Source of the DNA: Nocardia suismassiliense
GTDB lineage: Bacteria > Actinomycetota > Actinomycetes > Mycobacteriales > Mycobacteriaceae
NCBI RefSeq assembly: GCF_900269665.1
Contig: NZ_LT985361.1
Location: forward strand, 8,240,326 to 8,304,325
Direction: 5' to 3'
DNA: 64,000 nt
Below, in pieces: positions 35,240 to 43,672 of the stretch. Each line of letters begins with the position of its first letter. The stretch's first letter is position 1. Under the pieces are notes generated by a model. That model searched no databases, was not told the origin of the DNA, and saw only the letters and a list, made by a program, of their open reading frames with translations. Both the position numbers and the translations under genes were made by a program.

Positions 35240-36457
35240 ATGAGACAGACCGACGGCCGCGCGATCACCAATCCCGAGAACGCGCAGAGCTTCACACACG
35301 CCGAGATCAAGCAGGCGGCCGACGAGATGAACCCGGCCGGGCTCGGCAGCGCGTTCGACGCCTGGTCGAAGATCGCGGCGGCGGTGACGAACGCCGGTCA
35401 TCAATTCGAGACGGCGATCAAGCAGGCGGTCGAACAGCATTGGGAGGGTGCGGCGGCCGACAGTGCGGTGCGTGGCATCCGGGACTACGCGACCAGGGTC
35501 GGTGAGTTCGGCGAGACGCTGAACGCGCAGAGCACGCCCTTGTCGCAGGCGGCGAGCGCGGCCGCGAAGTTCAAGATGTCGGTGCCCGACGTGGTGGACA
35601 CCTCGACCAATCCGCGCGGAGCCGAGCTACGGAACTCCAGCGAAGAGCAGGCCCGCGACGAGATGACCACCCAGTACATCCAGCCGTACGGGACCACCGC
35701 CCCCGCCATTCCAACACTGCCGCCGCCGATCCACCCGATCGCCATACCGACGCCCGGCGGTGACAGCAGTATCGACCCCGGTACCACCCCGGGCACGAGC
35801 ACAAGTCCCGCCGACAACCGTTCGGGCACTGCGGATTCCAGCAAGCAGGCCGCGACAGCCGAGGCCGACAACCCGACGGAAGCCGGGACCTCCGAAACCG
35901 AGGCCACCTCGGAAGAGACCACTCCACAGGCGGTTTCGCAGGAGCAGGGCAACAACGGGGTGCCGACCACTCCTGCCGCCACAACGACGGCCGCGACCAC
36001 GAACTCCCCGCTCACCACCCCGGCCAGTACGGCAAGCCCGATCACTTCGGCGTTCCCCACCAGCACGCTCCCGTCCACCCCGACGACGGTCGCGGCCGCC
36101 GCGGCGAACGGAACTCCGAGCAGGTCGGGCACACCGAGCACTTCCGCCATGCCCAGCACCTCCGCGAGCCCCAGCACGTCCGCGAGCCCGCGCAGCGAAG
36201 CTCAACCCGGCACCTCACGCCCCGCACCACCTGCCACCACCACTGGTGCCGCCGGACCACAACCCGCCGCCACCCCCGGCCGACCGGGCACCCCGGGTGT
36301 CGCCGGCTATCCCGGCATGTTTCCGCACGGAGCCCGCAGCCGCGGCGAGGACGACGACGAACACAAGTCCCCCGGCTACTTGCGCACCGCCGAGCACGCC
36401 AAAGAACTACTGGGTGAAAGGGAGAAGACTGTGCCGCCGGTGATCGGCGAGAAATGA
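35240..36457 (+). CDS. WXG/PPE-like ESX substrate with Ser/Thr/Pro-rich tail
   Basis: A 405-residue protein whose first ~110 residues are helical with a W-E-G turn ('AIKQAVEQHWEGAAADSA', 'RGIRDYATRVGEFGETLNAQ'), as in long WXG100/PPE-type type VII substrates. The rest (~residues 150-370) is Thr/Ser/Pro/Ala-rich and ends in short PSTSA-type repeats before a charged C terminus. ATG 35240 has GGGGGAG seven bases upstream. The stop overlaps the EspG start (ATGA), which fits a substrate and its chaperone. The low-complexity tail probably spans the outer layers or is glycosylated, which is inference. Confidence 0.8.
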   Translation: MRQTDGRAITNPENAQSFTHAEIKQAADEMNPAGLGSAFDAWSKIAAAVTNAGHQFETAIKQAVEQHWEGAAADSAVRGIRDYATRVGEFGETLNAQSTPLSQAASAAAKFKMSVPDVVDTSTNPRGAELRNSSEEQARDEMTTQYIQPYGTTAPAIPTLPPPIHPIAIPTPGGDSSIDPGTTPGTSTSPADNRSGTADSSKQAATAEADNPTEAGTSETEATSEETTPQAVSQEQGNNGVPTTPAATTTAATTNSPLTTPASTASPITSAFPTSTLPSTPTTVAAAAANGTPSRSGTPSTSAMPSTSASPSTSASPRSEAQPGTSRPAPPATTTGAAGPQPAATPGRPGTPGVAGYPGMFPHGARSRGEDDDEHKSPGYLRTAEHAKELLGEREKTVPPVIGEK

Positions 36458-37197
36458 CGGGGCAGTGGTCGCTGTCCGCCGAGCAGTTCGCGGCGGCCTG
36501 GTTCGGTACCGGCCTCGACCGCTTACCTTTTCCATTCCGCTTCACCAGCCGATTCCCCGGCCTGCGTGAATACCAGACCTACCAGCAAGAATTCCGGGAC
36601 GAGCTGGCCCGCCCGGAACGCGTCCCGCTCTCGCGTGCCCTCACCGTGCTGGCCCGACCCGATTGGCGCATCGAGCTTTTCGGCTACGACAACACCCGCG
36701 ACGGCCTCGAACTGCGCGCGATCGGCTGCGCCACCCGCGGCGGCGCCGGCGTGATCGCGCAGCAGACCCCCGCCCCCACCGGCGGCCGGATTCAGTTGCG
36801 CCGCTGCCGAACCGAGCAACTCGCGACCGAGCTGGTGCGCCTGCTACCGAACACCGGCGCGGGCACCACCGGCGAAAAATCGTTCCTGCTGGACGATCTC
36901 ACCGACGAACGCCCCGACCTCTTCGGCAACGCCGAAGCCAGCGAGGTGAAGGAACGCTACCGCCGCTTCTGGCGCCAGCCCTGTGCCACCCGAGGCACCG
37001 CGACGGTCCTGCTCGGCCCCCGCAACGCCGAACCACTGCGCACCGGTCGCCTCCGGTGGATCGACGCCGCCGACGGCCGGTATTTCGAGGTCCCCGCCAA
37101 CCGCGCCTTAATGATCCGCCCCGGCACCAGCGCCGACATCATCCGATATCTGGACGACGCGATCGCCCGCGCCAGGGCCAGAATGGATTCCGCGTAG
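36454..37197 (+). CDS. espG: EspG family ESX secretion chaperone
   Basis: A 247-residue cytosolic protein of the EspG family, which in mycobacteria binds PE-PPE pairs before export. Family-like stretches are 'LSAEQFAAAWFGTGLDRLPF', 'WRIELFGYDNTRDGLELRAI' and 'GTATVLLGPRNAEPLRTGRL', with the usual C-terminal helix. ATG 36454 overlaps the WXG/PPE-like gene by four bases, so the chaperone is made together with its likely client. No ESX membrane genes (EccB-E) are in the window, so this is a satellite cassette served from elsewhere. Confidence 0.87.
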   Translation: MTGQWSLSAEQFAAAWFGTGLDRLPFPFRFTSRFPGLREYQTYQQEFRDELARPERVPLSRALTVLARPDWRIELFGYDNTRDGLELRAIGCATRGGAGVIAQQTPAPTGGRIQLRRCRTEQLATELVRLLPNTGAGTTGEKSFLLDDLTDERPDLFGNAEASEVKERYRRFWRQPCATRGTATVLLGPRNAEPLRTGRLRWIDAADGRYFEVPANRALMIRPGTSADIIRYLDDAIARARARMDSA

Positions 37198-37324
37198 CGT
37201 CGCCCACAACAATGGCCGGCGTAGATCCCGACCTCCGGGCGCTGACCAGCGGCAGCAGCGGGCCGTTCGGGCGCTGAATAGCGGCAACAGCAACCAGTCA
37301 GGTGCCGAGTAGCGGCGTACAACT

Positions 37325-37364
37325 CGGGCTCGTACCTCCGGCAAACACCGAAAATACGAGCCCG
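37325..37364. terminator. Hairpin between convergent espG and glyA
   Basis: A ten-base-pair stem (CGGGCTCGTA / TACGAGCCCG) with a 20-base loop, 24 bases past the glyA stop and ~130 past espG. It is placed to stop transcription from either side. Confidence 0.6.
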
Positions 37365-37388
37365 ACAAAGTTTCGCGACGACGCAGGC

Positions 37389-38684
37389 TCAGCCGAGCAG
37401 GCGCCAGTCCTCCAGCCCGTCGTACAGCGGAACACTCTGCGCCAGCTTGGTCACTCGACCGCGCAGGGTCTCCACATCGGAGGTACCGGCGAGCGCGGTG
37501 CCGATGATGTCGGCGACCTCGGTGAACTCGGTGTCGCCGAAACCACGGGTGGCCAGCGCGGCGGTGCCGATGCGCAGGCCGGAGGTGACCATCGGCGGGC
37601 GGGGGTCGAACGGAACGGCGTTGCGGTTCACCGTGATGCCGATCTCGTGCAGCAGATCCTCGCCCTGCTGGCCGTCGAGCTCGGAGTTGCGCAGGTCGAC
37701 GAGCACCAGGTGCACGTCGGTGCCGCCGGTGAGCACGCTGACGCCCTTGTTCTTGACGTCGTCGGCGGTGAGCCGCTCCGCCAGGATCTTGGCGCCGGAC
37801 AGGGTGCGCTCCTGGCGCTCCTTGAATTCACTGCTCGCGGCGATCTTGAAGGCGACGGCCTTGGCGGCGATGGCGTGCATGAGCGGGCCGCCCTGCTGGC
37901 CGGGGAAGACCGCGCTGTTCAGCTTCTTGGCGAACTCCTGCTTGGCCAGGATCACGCCGGAGCGCGGACCGCCGAGGGTCTTGTGCACGGTGGAGGACAC
38001 CACGTCGGCGTGCGGCACCGGCGAGGGGTGCAGGCCTGCCGCGACCAGACCGGCGAAGTGCGCCATGTCCACCCACAGGTAGGCACCCACCTCGTCGGCG
38101 ATCGAGCGGAACGCGGCGAAGTCCTGCTGGCGCGGGTAGGCCGACCAGCCTGCCACGATCACCTTCGGCCGGGCGTCGAGCGCGGTCTTGCGCACCTCGT
38201 CCATGTCGATGCGGTGGTCTTCTTTGCTGACGCCGTAGAAGTGCGTCTCGTACAGCTTGCCGGAGAAGTTCAGCCGCATGCCGTGGGTCAGGTGCCCGCC
38301 GTGCGCGAGGTCGAGGCCGAGCAGCCGGTCGCCGGGGTTCATCAGCGCCATCAGCACCGCGGCGTTCGCCTGCGCGCCGGAATGCGGCTGCACATGGGCG
38401 AATTCGGCGCCGAAGAGTTCCTTGACGCGGTCGGGGGCGAGGGTCTCGACGACGTCGACGTGTTCGCAACCGCCGTAGTAGCGCCGGCCGGGGTAACCCT
38501 CGGCGTACTTGTTGGTGAGCACGCTGCCCTGCGCCTGCAGCACCGCGCGCGGCACGAAATTCTCCGAGGCGATCATCTCGAGCGTGTCTCGTTCGCGAGC
38601 GAGTTCACCCGCCATCGCGGCGGCGAGCTCCGGATCGAGCTCACCGAGAGACTGAGTATTGACCGAGGCCGTCGTCTGCGTCAC
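37389..38684 (-). CDS. glyA: Serine hydroxymethyltransferase
   Basis: A 431-residue PLP enzyme converting serine and tetrahydrofolate into glycine and methylene-THF, the main one-carbon source. The PLP lysine is in 'DVVSSTVHKTLGGPRSG' (about residue 232). 'MIASENFVPRAVLQAQGSVL' and 'YAEGYPGRRYYGGCEHVD' near the N terminus are hallmark SHMT stretches. GTG 38684 is the start. A TetR gene ends nine bases upstream on the same strand, so glyA may also be read from that promoter. Position beside coaA and desA2 matches glyA1 (Rv1093). Confidence 0.97.
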   Translation of the reverse strand: MTQTTASVNTQSLGELDPELAAAMAGELARERDTLEMIASENFVPRAVLQAQGSVLTNKYAEGYPGRRYYGGCEHVDVVETLAPDRVKELFGAEFAHVQPHSGAQANAAVLMALMNPGDRLLGLDLAHGGHLTHGMRLNFSGKLYETHFYGVSKEDHRIDMDEVRKTALDARPKVIVAGWSAYPRQQDFAAFRSIADEVGAYLWVDMAHFAGLVAAGLHPSPVPHADVVSSTVHKTLGGPRSGVILAKQEFAKKLNSAVFPGQQGGPLMHAIAAKAVAFKIAASSEFKERQERTLSGAKILAERLTADDVKNKGVSVLTGGTDVHLVLVDLRNSELDGQQGEDLLHEIGITVNRNAVPFDPRPPMVTSGLRIGTAALATRGFGDTEFTEVADIIGTALAGTSDVETLRGRVTKLAQSVPLYDGLEDWRLLG

Positions 38685-38693
38685 GGCCTCAGT

Positions 38694-39326
38694 CTATTGG
38701 CCGCCGCTGTGCTGTTCGGCACGGGGTTCGCCCGATGTCGCGACCGCGCCATCGCCTTCGGCCGGGGCGGGGAGGTAGTGGTCGAGCAGAACCGAGAGGT
38801 GCTTTTGCGCGTCGGTCAGCGGCTGGGTCGACTTCACCGCGCGCGACTGCACGATGGCGCCCTCCATCGCGCTGATCACGAAACTGGCGAAGGACTTCGC
38901 TTCCGCGTCGGGTAGGCCTGCGGTGGCGAAGCCGGCCCCGAGTTTGTCGTGCCAGTCGGCGAAGGCCGCGCCTGCCGCGGCTTGGATGTCGGGTTCGGAT
39001 TCGGCGAGCGCCGCGCCGACGATCGGGCAGCCGGTGCGGTACGAGCTGGTCTGCAACGTGGTGACCCACCAGCCGATCAGCGCCTCCAGCCACCGATCGG
39101 GTGACCGGGACGCGGTGATCTTCTCGATCACGGTCGCGAGGCGAGCACCCGCGATCGTGGTCGCGGTGGCGACCAGCTCGCTCTTTCCGGACGGAAAGTG
39201 CTGGTAGAGCGAGTTGCGGGAGGCCTTGCCGCGGTCGAGCAGCGCGGTCAGGCCCGCCGCGTGCACGCCCTGTACGCGCACCAGGTCGATGGCGCTCTCG
39301 ATCAGCCGCGCGCGTGGGCCGGTCAT
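38694..39326 (-). CDS. TetR family regulator controlling the divergent thioesterase
   Basis: A 210-residue repressor with an AcrR/LmrA-like HTH ('ARLIESAIDLVRVQGVHAAG', 'LTALLDRGKASRNSLYQHFP', 'SGKSELV') and a ligand domain containing 'YRTGCPIVGAALAESEPDIQ', typical of the LmrA/YxaF-type C-terminal domain. ATG 39326 has GGAGGGAG five bases upstream. Two 16-base palindromes around ACCGATCGGT lie in the divergent promoter (39354-39405), so autorepression and control of the thioesterase/deazaflavin genes are likely. It abuts glyA (nine-base gap). Confidence 0.9.
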   Translation of the reverse strand: MTGPRARLIESAIDLVRVQGVHAAGLTALLDRGKASRNSLYQHFPSGKSELVATATTIAGARLATVIEKITASRSPDRWLEALIGWWVTTLQTSSYRTGCPIVGAALAESEPDIQAAAGAAFADWHDKLGAGFATAGLPDAEAKSFASFVISAMEGAIVQSRAVKSTQPLTDAQKHLSVLLDHYLPAPAEGDGAVATSGEPRAEQHSGGQ

Positions 39327-39353
39327 GCCAGCTCCCTCCGGTACCTGCTTGCG

Positions 39354-39405
39354 TGAACCGATCGGTTCATGCTCCAATCATGACAGATGTGGACCGATCG
39401 GTTCA
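39354..39405. promoter_or_regulatory. Pair of TetR operators
   Basis: TGAACCGATCGGTTCA (39354-39369, a perfect palindrome) and TGGACCGATCGGTTCA (39390-39405, one mismatch), centres exactly 36 bases apart. They lie between the tetR start (39326) and the thioesterase start (39422), where bound repressor would block both promoters. Confidence 0.85.
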
Positions 39406-39421
39406 CCGAAAGGACGAATCA

Positions 39422-39880
39422 ATGTCGGAAACCACGCTTGATCTGGCGCAACTGTCCGGCCTGGAGCTGCTCCGGACGGCCATGACGATGGAGGGGCGGC
39501 CACCGTTCATCGGCGACCTGCTCGGCATGGAGGTGGACCTGCTCGAGCAGGGCAAGGTGGTGTTCGCGCTGCGCACCCGTCCCGACTTCGCCAACCCGCT
39601 CGGCACCACGCACGGCGGCATCTGCGCCACCCTGCTGGACTCGGTGATGGGCTGCGCGGTGCACTCGACGCTCGAGGCGGGCGTCGGCTACACCACGCTG
39701 GAGCTGAAGATCAACTACATCCGCGCCGTGCCCACCGACGGCCAGCGGCTCACCGCTACCGGCACCACCATCCACGTCGGCCGCACCACCGCGACCGCGG
39801 AGGGCCGGGTCGTCGACGAGCAGGGCCGCTTGGTCGCGCACGCCACCACCACCTGCGTCATCTTCCGTGGAAACCGTTGA
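39422..39880 (+). CDS. PaaI-type hotdog-fold thioesterase
   Basis: A 152-residue acyl-CoA thioesterase-like protein. 'NPLGTTHGGICATLLDSVMG' carries the H-G-G motif and catalytic acidic residue of the PaaI/4HBT group, followed by 'YTTLELKINYIRAVPTDGQR' and 'VGRTTATAEGRVVDEQGRLV'. ATG 39422 has AAAGGA upstream. It is first in a two-gene operon under the paired TetR operators; the deazaflavin-type oxidoreductase starts 18 bases later. It probably releases an acid from a CoA ester of an induced pathway; the acyl group is unknown. Confidence 0.88.
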   Translation: MSETTLDLAQLSGLELLRTAMTMEGRPPFIGDLLGMEVDLLEQGKVVFALRTRPDFANPLGTTHGGICATLLDSVMGCAVHSTLEAGVGYTTLELKINYIRAVPTDGQRLTATGTTIHVGRTTATAEGRVVDEQGRLVAHATTTCVIFRGNR

Positions 39881-39898
39881 GACACAAGGAGTACCGCC

Positions 39899-40348
39899 TT
39901 GCGTGAACGCAGCCCCAGCGCCGCCGTCCGCAAGTTCCGGCGCGAACGCCTCGTCGGCCGCTATCTGGCGAACCCCGCGGTCGGCTTGCTCGACCGTCTC
40001 GGCATCCGCTCCGCGCTGCTCGCGGAGTTGGAGACCACCGGCGCCAAAACCGGTCAGCCGCGCCGCGTTCCGGTCACCGTCTCGATAGACGAGCAGGGCG
40101 CCTGGCTCATCTCGCAGCACGGCCGCCGCTCCGGCTGGGCCCGCAATATCGTCGCGGACCCGAAAGTCCGCCTGCGCCAAGGCAAACGCTGGTACACCGG
40201 CACCGCCGCCTTCGTCCCCAACGACGATGTGGTCGCCCGCGCCCGCAGTTTCGCCAAGGGCCGGGTGCCCGAGTCCGCCGCGGAATGGACCATGAAAGCG
40301 CTGGAAAGCGACCCGATTTCGGTGCGTATCACCTTTGCCGACGCCTGA
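39899..40348 (+). CDS. Deazaflavin (F420)-dependent nitroreductase (DDN) family protein
   Basis: A 149-residue split-barrel protein of the Ddn family, common in F420-making actinobacteria. Features are 'LLAELETTGAKTGQPRRVPV', 'GAWLISQHGRRSGWARNIVA' and 'DPKVRLRQGKRWYTGTA'. TTG 39899 is the start, with AAGGAG eight bases upstream. It follows the thioesterase gene closely and shares its TetR control. Ddn relatives reduce quinones, enones or nitro compounds using F420H2; the physiological substrate is not evident. Confidence 0.88.
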   Translation: MRERSPSAAVRKFRRERLVGRYLANPAVGLLDRLGIRSALLAELETTGAKTGQPRRVPVTVSIDEQGAWLISQHGRRSGWARNIVADPKVRLRQGKRWYTGTAAFVPNDDVVARARSFAKGRVPESAAEWTMKALESDPISVRITFADA

Positions 40349-40434
40349 AGCAGCAGCGCTGTAACACCTGCTCCCGCCACCGGATTTCGGGGCATGCGGA
40401 GCCGTAACAGGTGCCAGAACCCGACCGGTTAATC

Positions 40435-40463
40435 TCGTGAGGTTGTCCAACTCAACATCACGA
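40435..40463. promoter_or_regulatory. Inverted repeat next to the ribosome site of a small peptide gene
   Basis: Arms TCGTGAGGTTG (40435-40445) and CAACATCACGA (40453-40463) pair at 10 of 11 positions around a seven-base loop. The right arm ends just before the GAGG-type ribosome site of the 36-residue peptide gene (ATG 40474). It may be an operator or an RNA hairpin that limits translation. Confidence 0.6.
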
Positions 40464-40473
40464 GGTTGTTTAT

Positions 40474-40584
40474 ATGTTCAGTCTGATCGCGGTTCCCACC
40501 AACCCGCTCGAAGGCCTGCTCCGTCAGCTCGCCTTCATCATGTGTTCCATCTCCTCCGGCACCAACTGCTCGGTCATCCAGTAA
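40474..40584 (+). CDS. 36-residue Cys/Ser/Thr-containing peptide
   Basis: A short gene with GAGG eight bases before the ATG, an inverted repeat over its leader, and a strong hairpin 23 bases after its TAA. The product starts 'MFSLIAVPTNPLEGLLRQL' and ends 'CSISSGTNCSVIQ', so a hydrophobic helix precedes a tail with two Cys, four Ser and one Thr. That layout recalls ribosomal peptide precursors, but no modification enzyme or peptide transporter lies beside it. Other options are a membrane-active peptide or a regulatory leader. I recognise no family. Confidence 0.5.
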   Translation: MFSLIAVPTNPLEGLLRQLAFIMCSISSGTNCSVIQ

Positions 40585-40606
40585 GACCGTCGCGGTACGC
40601 GCCGAA

Positions 40607-40647
40607 GATTCGCCCCCGTTGCCACTGCCCGGCAGCGGGGGCGAATC
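40607..40647. terminator. Strong hairpin between the 36-residue peptide gene and the DUF885 gene
   Basis: GATTCGCCCCCG (40607-40618) pairs perfectly with CGGGGGCGAATC (40636-40647), and the stem extends inward by TTGCC/GGCAG. It lies between convergent genes and can act in both directions. Confidence 0.85.
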
Positions 40648-40656
40648 CGTTCCGGA

Positions 40657-41853
40657 TCAGCCGCGACGCACCGCGCCCGGCGTCAGTGGTTCGTCGAGCA
40701 GGCGACGGAAACGATCGGCGCGCTCGTCCCCGTCGATGGCGCGGTCGAGCCAGTCGCCGAGCAGTCGGTAGCCCTCCACATAGGTGGAGATGTAGGCGCG
40801 CCACAGCGGCGAGGACAGGAAACGCAACGACTGGCGGGCGCGGACCGGGGTGACCAGGCTCCAGGTCTGCAGGAACTCGGCGACCTCGTCCTCGCTGCGG
40901 TGTTGATCGTGCAGCAGCAGGGCCGCATCCTGACGGACGCTGATCAGCGCGGCCGCCGCGGTCGAAAGCCGTTCCGCCCGTTCGCCGTCGAAGCGCAGGC
41001 CCAGGTCGGCGTAGATCTCCTGGGCCCACTTGCCCCAGCCGGGACCGACGATGGAATGCAGGGCCAGATCGGCCAGACCCTCGGCCATCAGGCACTGGGG
41101 CGTGTTCACCAGGAACAGGGTCTGCTCAGCCTGGCCGGCGGCGACCAGCCCGGCCTCCTTACGGCAGTGCTCGGTGTGGTGCCCCGGATACGACTCGTGC
41201 GCGATCAGGGTCGGCAGGTGGGTCATGTGCTGCTTGAGATCGGAGTTGATCGCGACGCGGGAGTGGAAGTTGCCGAGGTAGTAGTTGAAACCGGACCAGG
41301 GCTTGTCGCCGACCACCTCGTAGGTGACGTGCTCGTGGTCGGGCAGCGGATAGCGCTCGCGGACCAGCTCACGCAGCGCGCTGGAGAAGGCTTCGACGCA
41401 GGCCGGCAGCCGCTCCGGCGGGATTTCATCGGCTTTGCGGTGCGCGGCCATGCGTTCGGCCAGCGGGCCGTCGCCGGCCAGCACCTCGTCCATCTGCCGG
41501 TGCGCGTCCCGATAGTGCTCGACGTCGCCCGGCGCGATGTGCACGTCGAAGTAGGCGCGGACCTCGTCCACGAAACCGATGTCGTCCCCGGCGAACTTGC
41601 GGCCGGAGCATTCCAGCGCCCGCAGGTGCACGTCGAGGAATTCGGTGCGCTCCGCGCTCAGCCCGGCCTCGGGCAACTCGGCGCGCAGCTCGGCGGCCCG
41701 GCGGGCCAGCTGCCTGGGCTCCGGCGCGGGGGCGTTCTGCACCTCGCGACGCAGCGCCGGATCGCCGGTGTACGCGTCGACGAATCCGTCCTCTAGCCGG
41801 TCGAAGGCCAAGCCGAGCCGCAGGTACTCGGTCACCAGTGGATGCGCTGCCAT
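40657..41853 (-). CDS. DUF885 family metal-dependent peptidase-like protein
   Basis: A 398-residue protein of the DUF885 family, related to gluzincin-type peptidases. The metal motif 'LIAHESYPGHHTEHCRKEAG' (HESxPGHH) and a downstream helix 'LMAEGLADLALHSIVGPG' with the third ligand are present. No signal peptide is seen, so it acts in the cytosol. ATG 41853 gives 'MAAHPLVTEYLRLGLAFDRL'; an open frame runs to 42177 but the extra residues look unlike protein. Divergent from coaA. It may hydrolyse small peptides; the substrate is unknown. Confidence 0.85.
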   Translation of the reverse strand: MAAHPLVTEYLRLGLAFDRLEDGFVDAYTGDPALRREVQNAPAPEPRQLARRAAELRAELPEAGLSAERTEFLDVHLRALECSGRKFAGDDIGFVDEVRAYFDVHIAPGDVEHYRDAHRQMDEVLAGDGPLAERMAAHRKADEIPPERLPACVEAFSSALRELVRERYPLPDHEHVTYEVVGDKPWSGFNYYLGNFHSRVAINSDLKQHMTHLPTLIAHESYPGHHTEHCRKEAGLVAAGQAEQTLFLVNTPQCLMAEGLADLALHSIVGPGWGKWAQEIYADLGLRFDGERAERLSTAAAALISVRQDAALLLHDQHRSEDEVAEFLQTWSLVTPVRARQSLRFLSSPLWRAYISTYVEGYRLLGDWLDRAIDGDERADRFRRLLDEPLTPGAVRRG

Positions 41854-42088
41854 CCGCCCGACATTAGTCGCTCCGCGGGGGCCCGCGCGCGGCATAATCG
41901 CGTGCGGCTGCCCCGTGCTCGCCCGGGTGAAAGCCGTCGGTATCGTCCCGGTCAGCCCCTTATCGGTACCCCGCTTTTCGCACGCTGTTGAGGCAGAGCA
42001 GAATTCGGTTATGCGGCGAGAGTTAGACCGAATCACACGGAGCCGGCACGGTATGTGTACGCGTTTGCCGAACTGGAGTGTCGGGTAA

Positions 42089-43021
42089 GTGGGACGAATG
42101 AGCGAGCCCAGTCCGTATGTGGAATTCGACCGGAAACAGTGGCGCACACTGCGAAAGTCGACTCCCCTGGTGCTCACCGAGGAAGAACTGCGGGGCCTGC
42201 GCGGTCTCGGCGAACAGATCGACCTCGAAGAAGTCGCGGAGGTCTATCTGCCGCTCGCTCGACTCATCCATCTGCAGGTCGCCGCGCGCCAGCGGCTCTT
42301 CGCCGCGACCGCGACCTTCCTCGGCGAGACCCACCCCGATCAGCAGGTGCCGTTCGTGATCGGTGTCGCGGGCAGCGTCGCGGTCGGCAAGTCCACCACC
42401 GCCCGCGTGCTGCAGGCGCTACTGGCCCGCTGGGACCACCATCCGCGCGTCGATCTGGTCACCACCGACGGATTCCTCTATCCCACCGCCGAACTCACCC
42501 GTCGCGGCATCATGCACCGCAAGGGGTTCCCGGAGAGCTACGACCGCCGCAAGCTGCTGCGATTCGTCACCGAGGTGAAATCCGGCGCGGCCGAGGTGTG
42601 CGCGCCGGTGTACTCGCACATCTCCTACGACATCGTGCCGGGCAAGTTCCACTGCGTGCACCAACCCGACATTCTCATCGTCGAGGGCTTGAACGTGCTG
42701 CAGACCGGGCCGCGGCTGATGGTCTCGGATCTGTTCGACTTCTCCATCTACGTCGACGCCCGCATCGAGGACATCGAGAACTGGTACGTGCAACGGTTTC
42801 TCGCGCTGCGCAAGACCGCGTTCGCGGACCCGAACGCGCATTTCCACCACTACGCCGCCTTCACCGACGACCAGGCGACCGGCGCGGCCCAGGAGATCTG
42901 GAACAACACCAACCGCCCGAATCTGGTGGAGAACATTCTGCCGACCCGGCCGCGCGCCACCCTGGTCCTGCGCAAGGACGCCGACCACAGCATCAATAGA
43001 CTGCGTCTGCGTAAATTGTGA
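42089..43021 (+). CDS. coaA: Pantothenate kinase type I
   Basis: A 310-residue enzyme for the first committed step of coenzyme A synthesis, ATP plus pantothenate. The P-loop 'GVAGSVAVGKSTTARVLQAL' starts at about residue 91. 'VDLVTTDGFLYPTAELTRRG', 'GFPESYDRRKLLRFV' and the C-terminal 'LVLRKDADHSINRLRLRKL' match mycobacterial CoaA closely. GTG 42089 gives 'MGRMSEPSPYVEFDRKQW', aligning with the M. tuberculosis start (MSRLSEPSPYVEFD); ATG 42098 is less likely. Convergent with a conserved hypothetical six bases away. Confidence 0.97.
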   Translation: MGRMSEPSPYVEFDRKQWRTLRKSTPLVLTEEELRGLRGLGEQIDLEEVAEVYLPLARLIHLQVAARQRLFAATATFLGETHPDQQVPFVIGVAGSVAVGKSTTARVLQALLARWDHHPRVDLVTTDGFLYPTAELTRRGIMHRKGFPESYDRRKLLRFVTEVKSGAAEVCAPVYSHISYDIVPGKFHCVHQPDILIVEGLNVLQTGPRLMVSDLFDFSIYVDARIEDIENWYVQRFLALRKTAFADPNAHFHHYAAFTDDQATGAAQEIWNNTNRPNLVENILPTRPRATLVLRKDADHSINRLRLRKL

Positions 43022-43027
43022 TCCCGC

Positions 43028-43642
43028 TTACAATTTCCAGGCTTCGTCGAGGCGTTTCGCCACATTGATATCGCGAGCCGCGGCAATGTGCGGTTTGTCG
43101 ATCTCCTTGGCGATATAACGAGCAATGAATCGCCGGATCTCCTGGTCGACGCTGGCGAGGATGCGCAGCAGTTGCCCGCGAATGGTGTCGGTGGCGACAT
43201 TGATCCGCACGTCGCTGGAGCGCGGGGTGGCGATGTCGATGACCACGCGCAGCGGTTCGGCGGCGCGCACGATCAGCTGTAGATGGATGTGGCCGTCCAC
43301 CTCGAACCGGTGTTTGTCCAGCGCGAGATCGATGAGCATGTCGACGCTCAACGGGATCTTCAGCGCGAAGGAGATCACCTCGTCGAGATCGCGGCGCACC
43401 TCGGCCTGGCCGAGCTGCACCTGCGCGCTCGCCTTGGCCAGCCGCCCTGGGCCGACCCCGATCGGGCCGAAATCGAAGGCGGCGCCGGTCAACTGGTCGA
43501 AGGCGCCGAGGATGCGCTGTTCGGTGGCGGCGTATTCGAGGAACCGCCTGCCGAACTCCTCGTAGCTGATGTAGGGCACCGGCTCGTTCGACTTGGCAGG
43601 TGCTGCCTGTTGTCCATCGGAGCGGCTGTCGAGCTCACTCAT
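43028..43642 (-). CDS. Conserved hypothetical protein (actinobacterial)
   Basis: A 204-residue cytosolic protein with no signal or membrane segment. A charged N terminus is followed by a beta-rich middle ('LSVDMLIDLALDKHRFEVDG', 'HIHLQLIVRAAEPLRVVIDI') and a C-terminal helix ('EIRRFIARYIAKEIDKPHIA'). The pattern suggests a single alpha/beta domain, but I do not recognise a family with certainty. ATG 43642 lies 30 bases after the prenyl synthase stop on the same strand, so the two are probably one transcript. Confidence 0.72.
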   Translation of the reverse strand: MSELDSRSDGQQAAPAKSNEPVPYISYEEFGRRFLEYAATEQRILGAFDQLTGAAFDFGPIGVGPGRLAKASAQVQLGQAEVRRDLDEVISFALKIPLSVDMLIDLALDKHRFEVDGHIHLQLIVRAAEPLRVVIDIATPRSSDVRINVATDTIRGQLLRILASVDQEIRRFIARYIAKEIDKPHIAAARDINVAKRLDEAWKL

Positions 43643-43672
43643 GACGCACCCCGCAATGTCGCAGGGTGGGCG

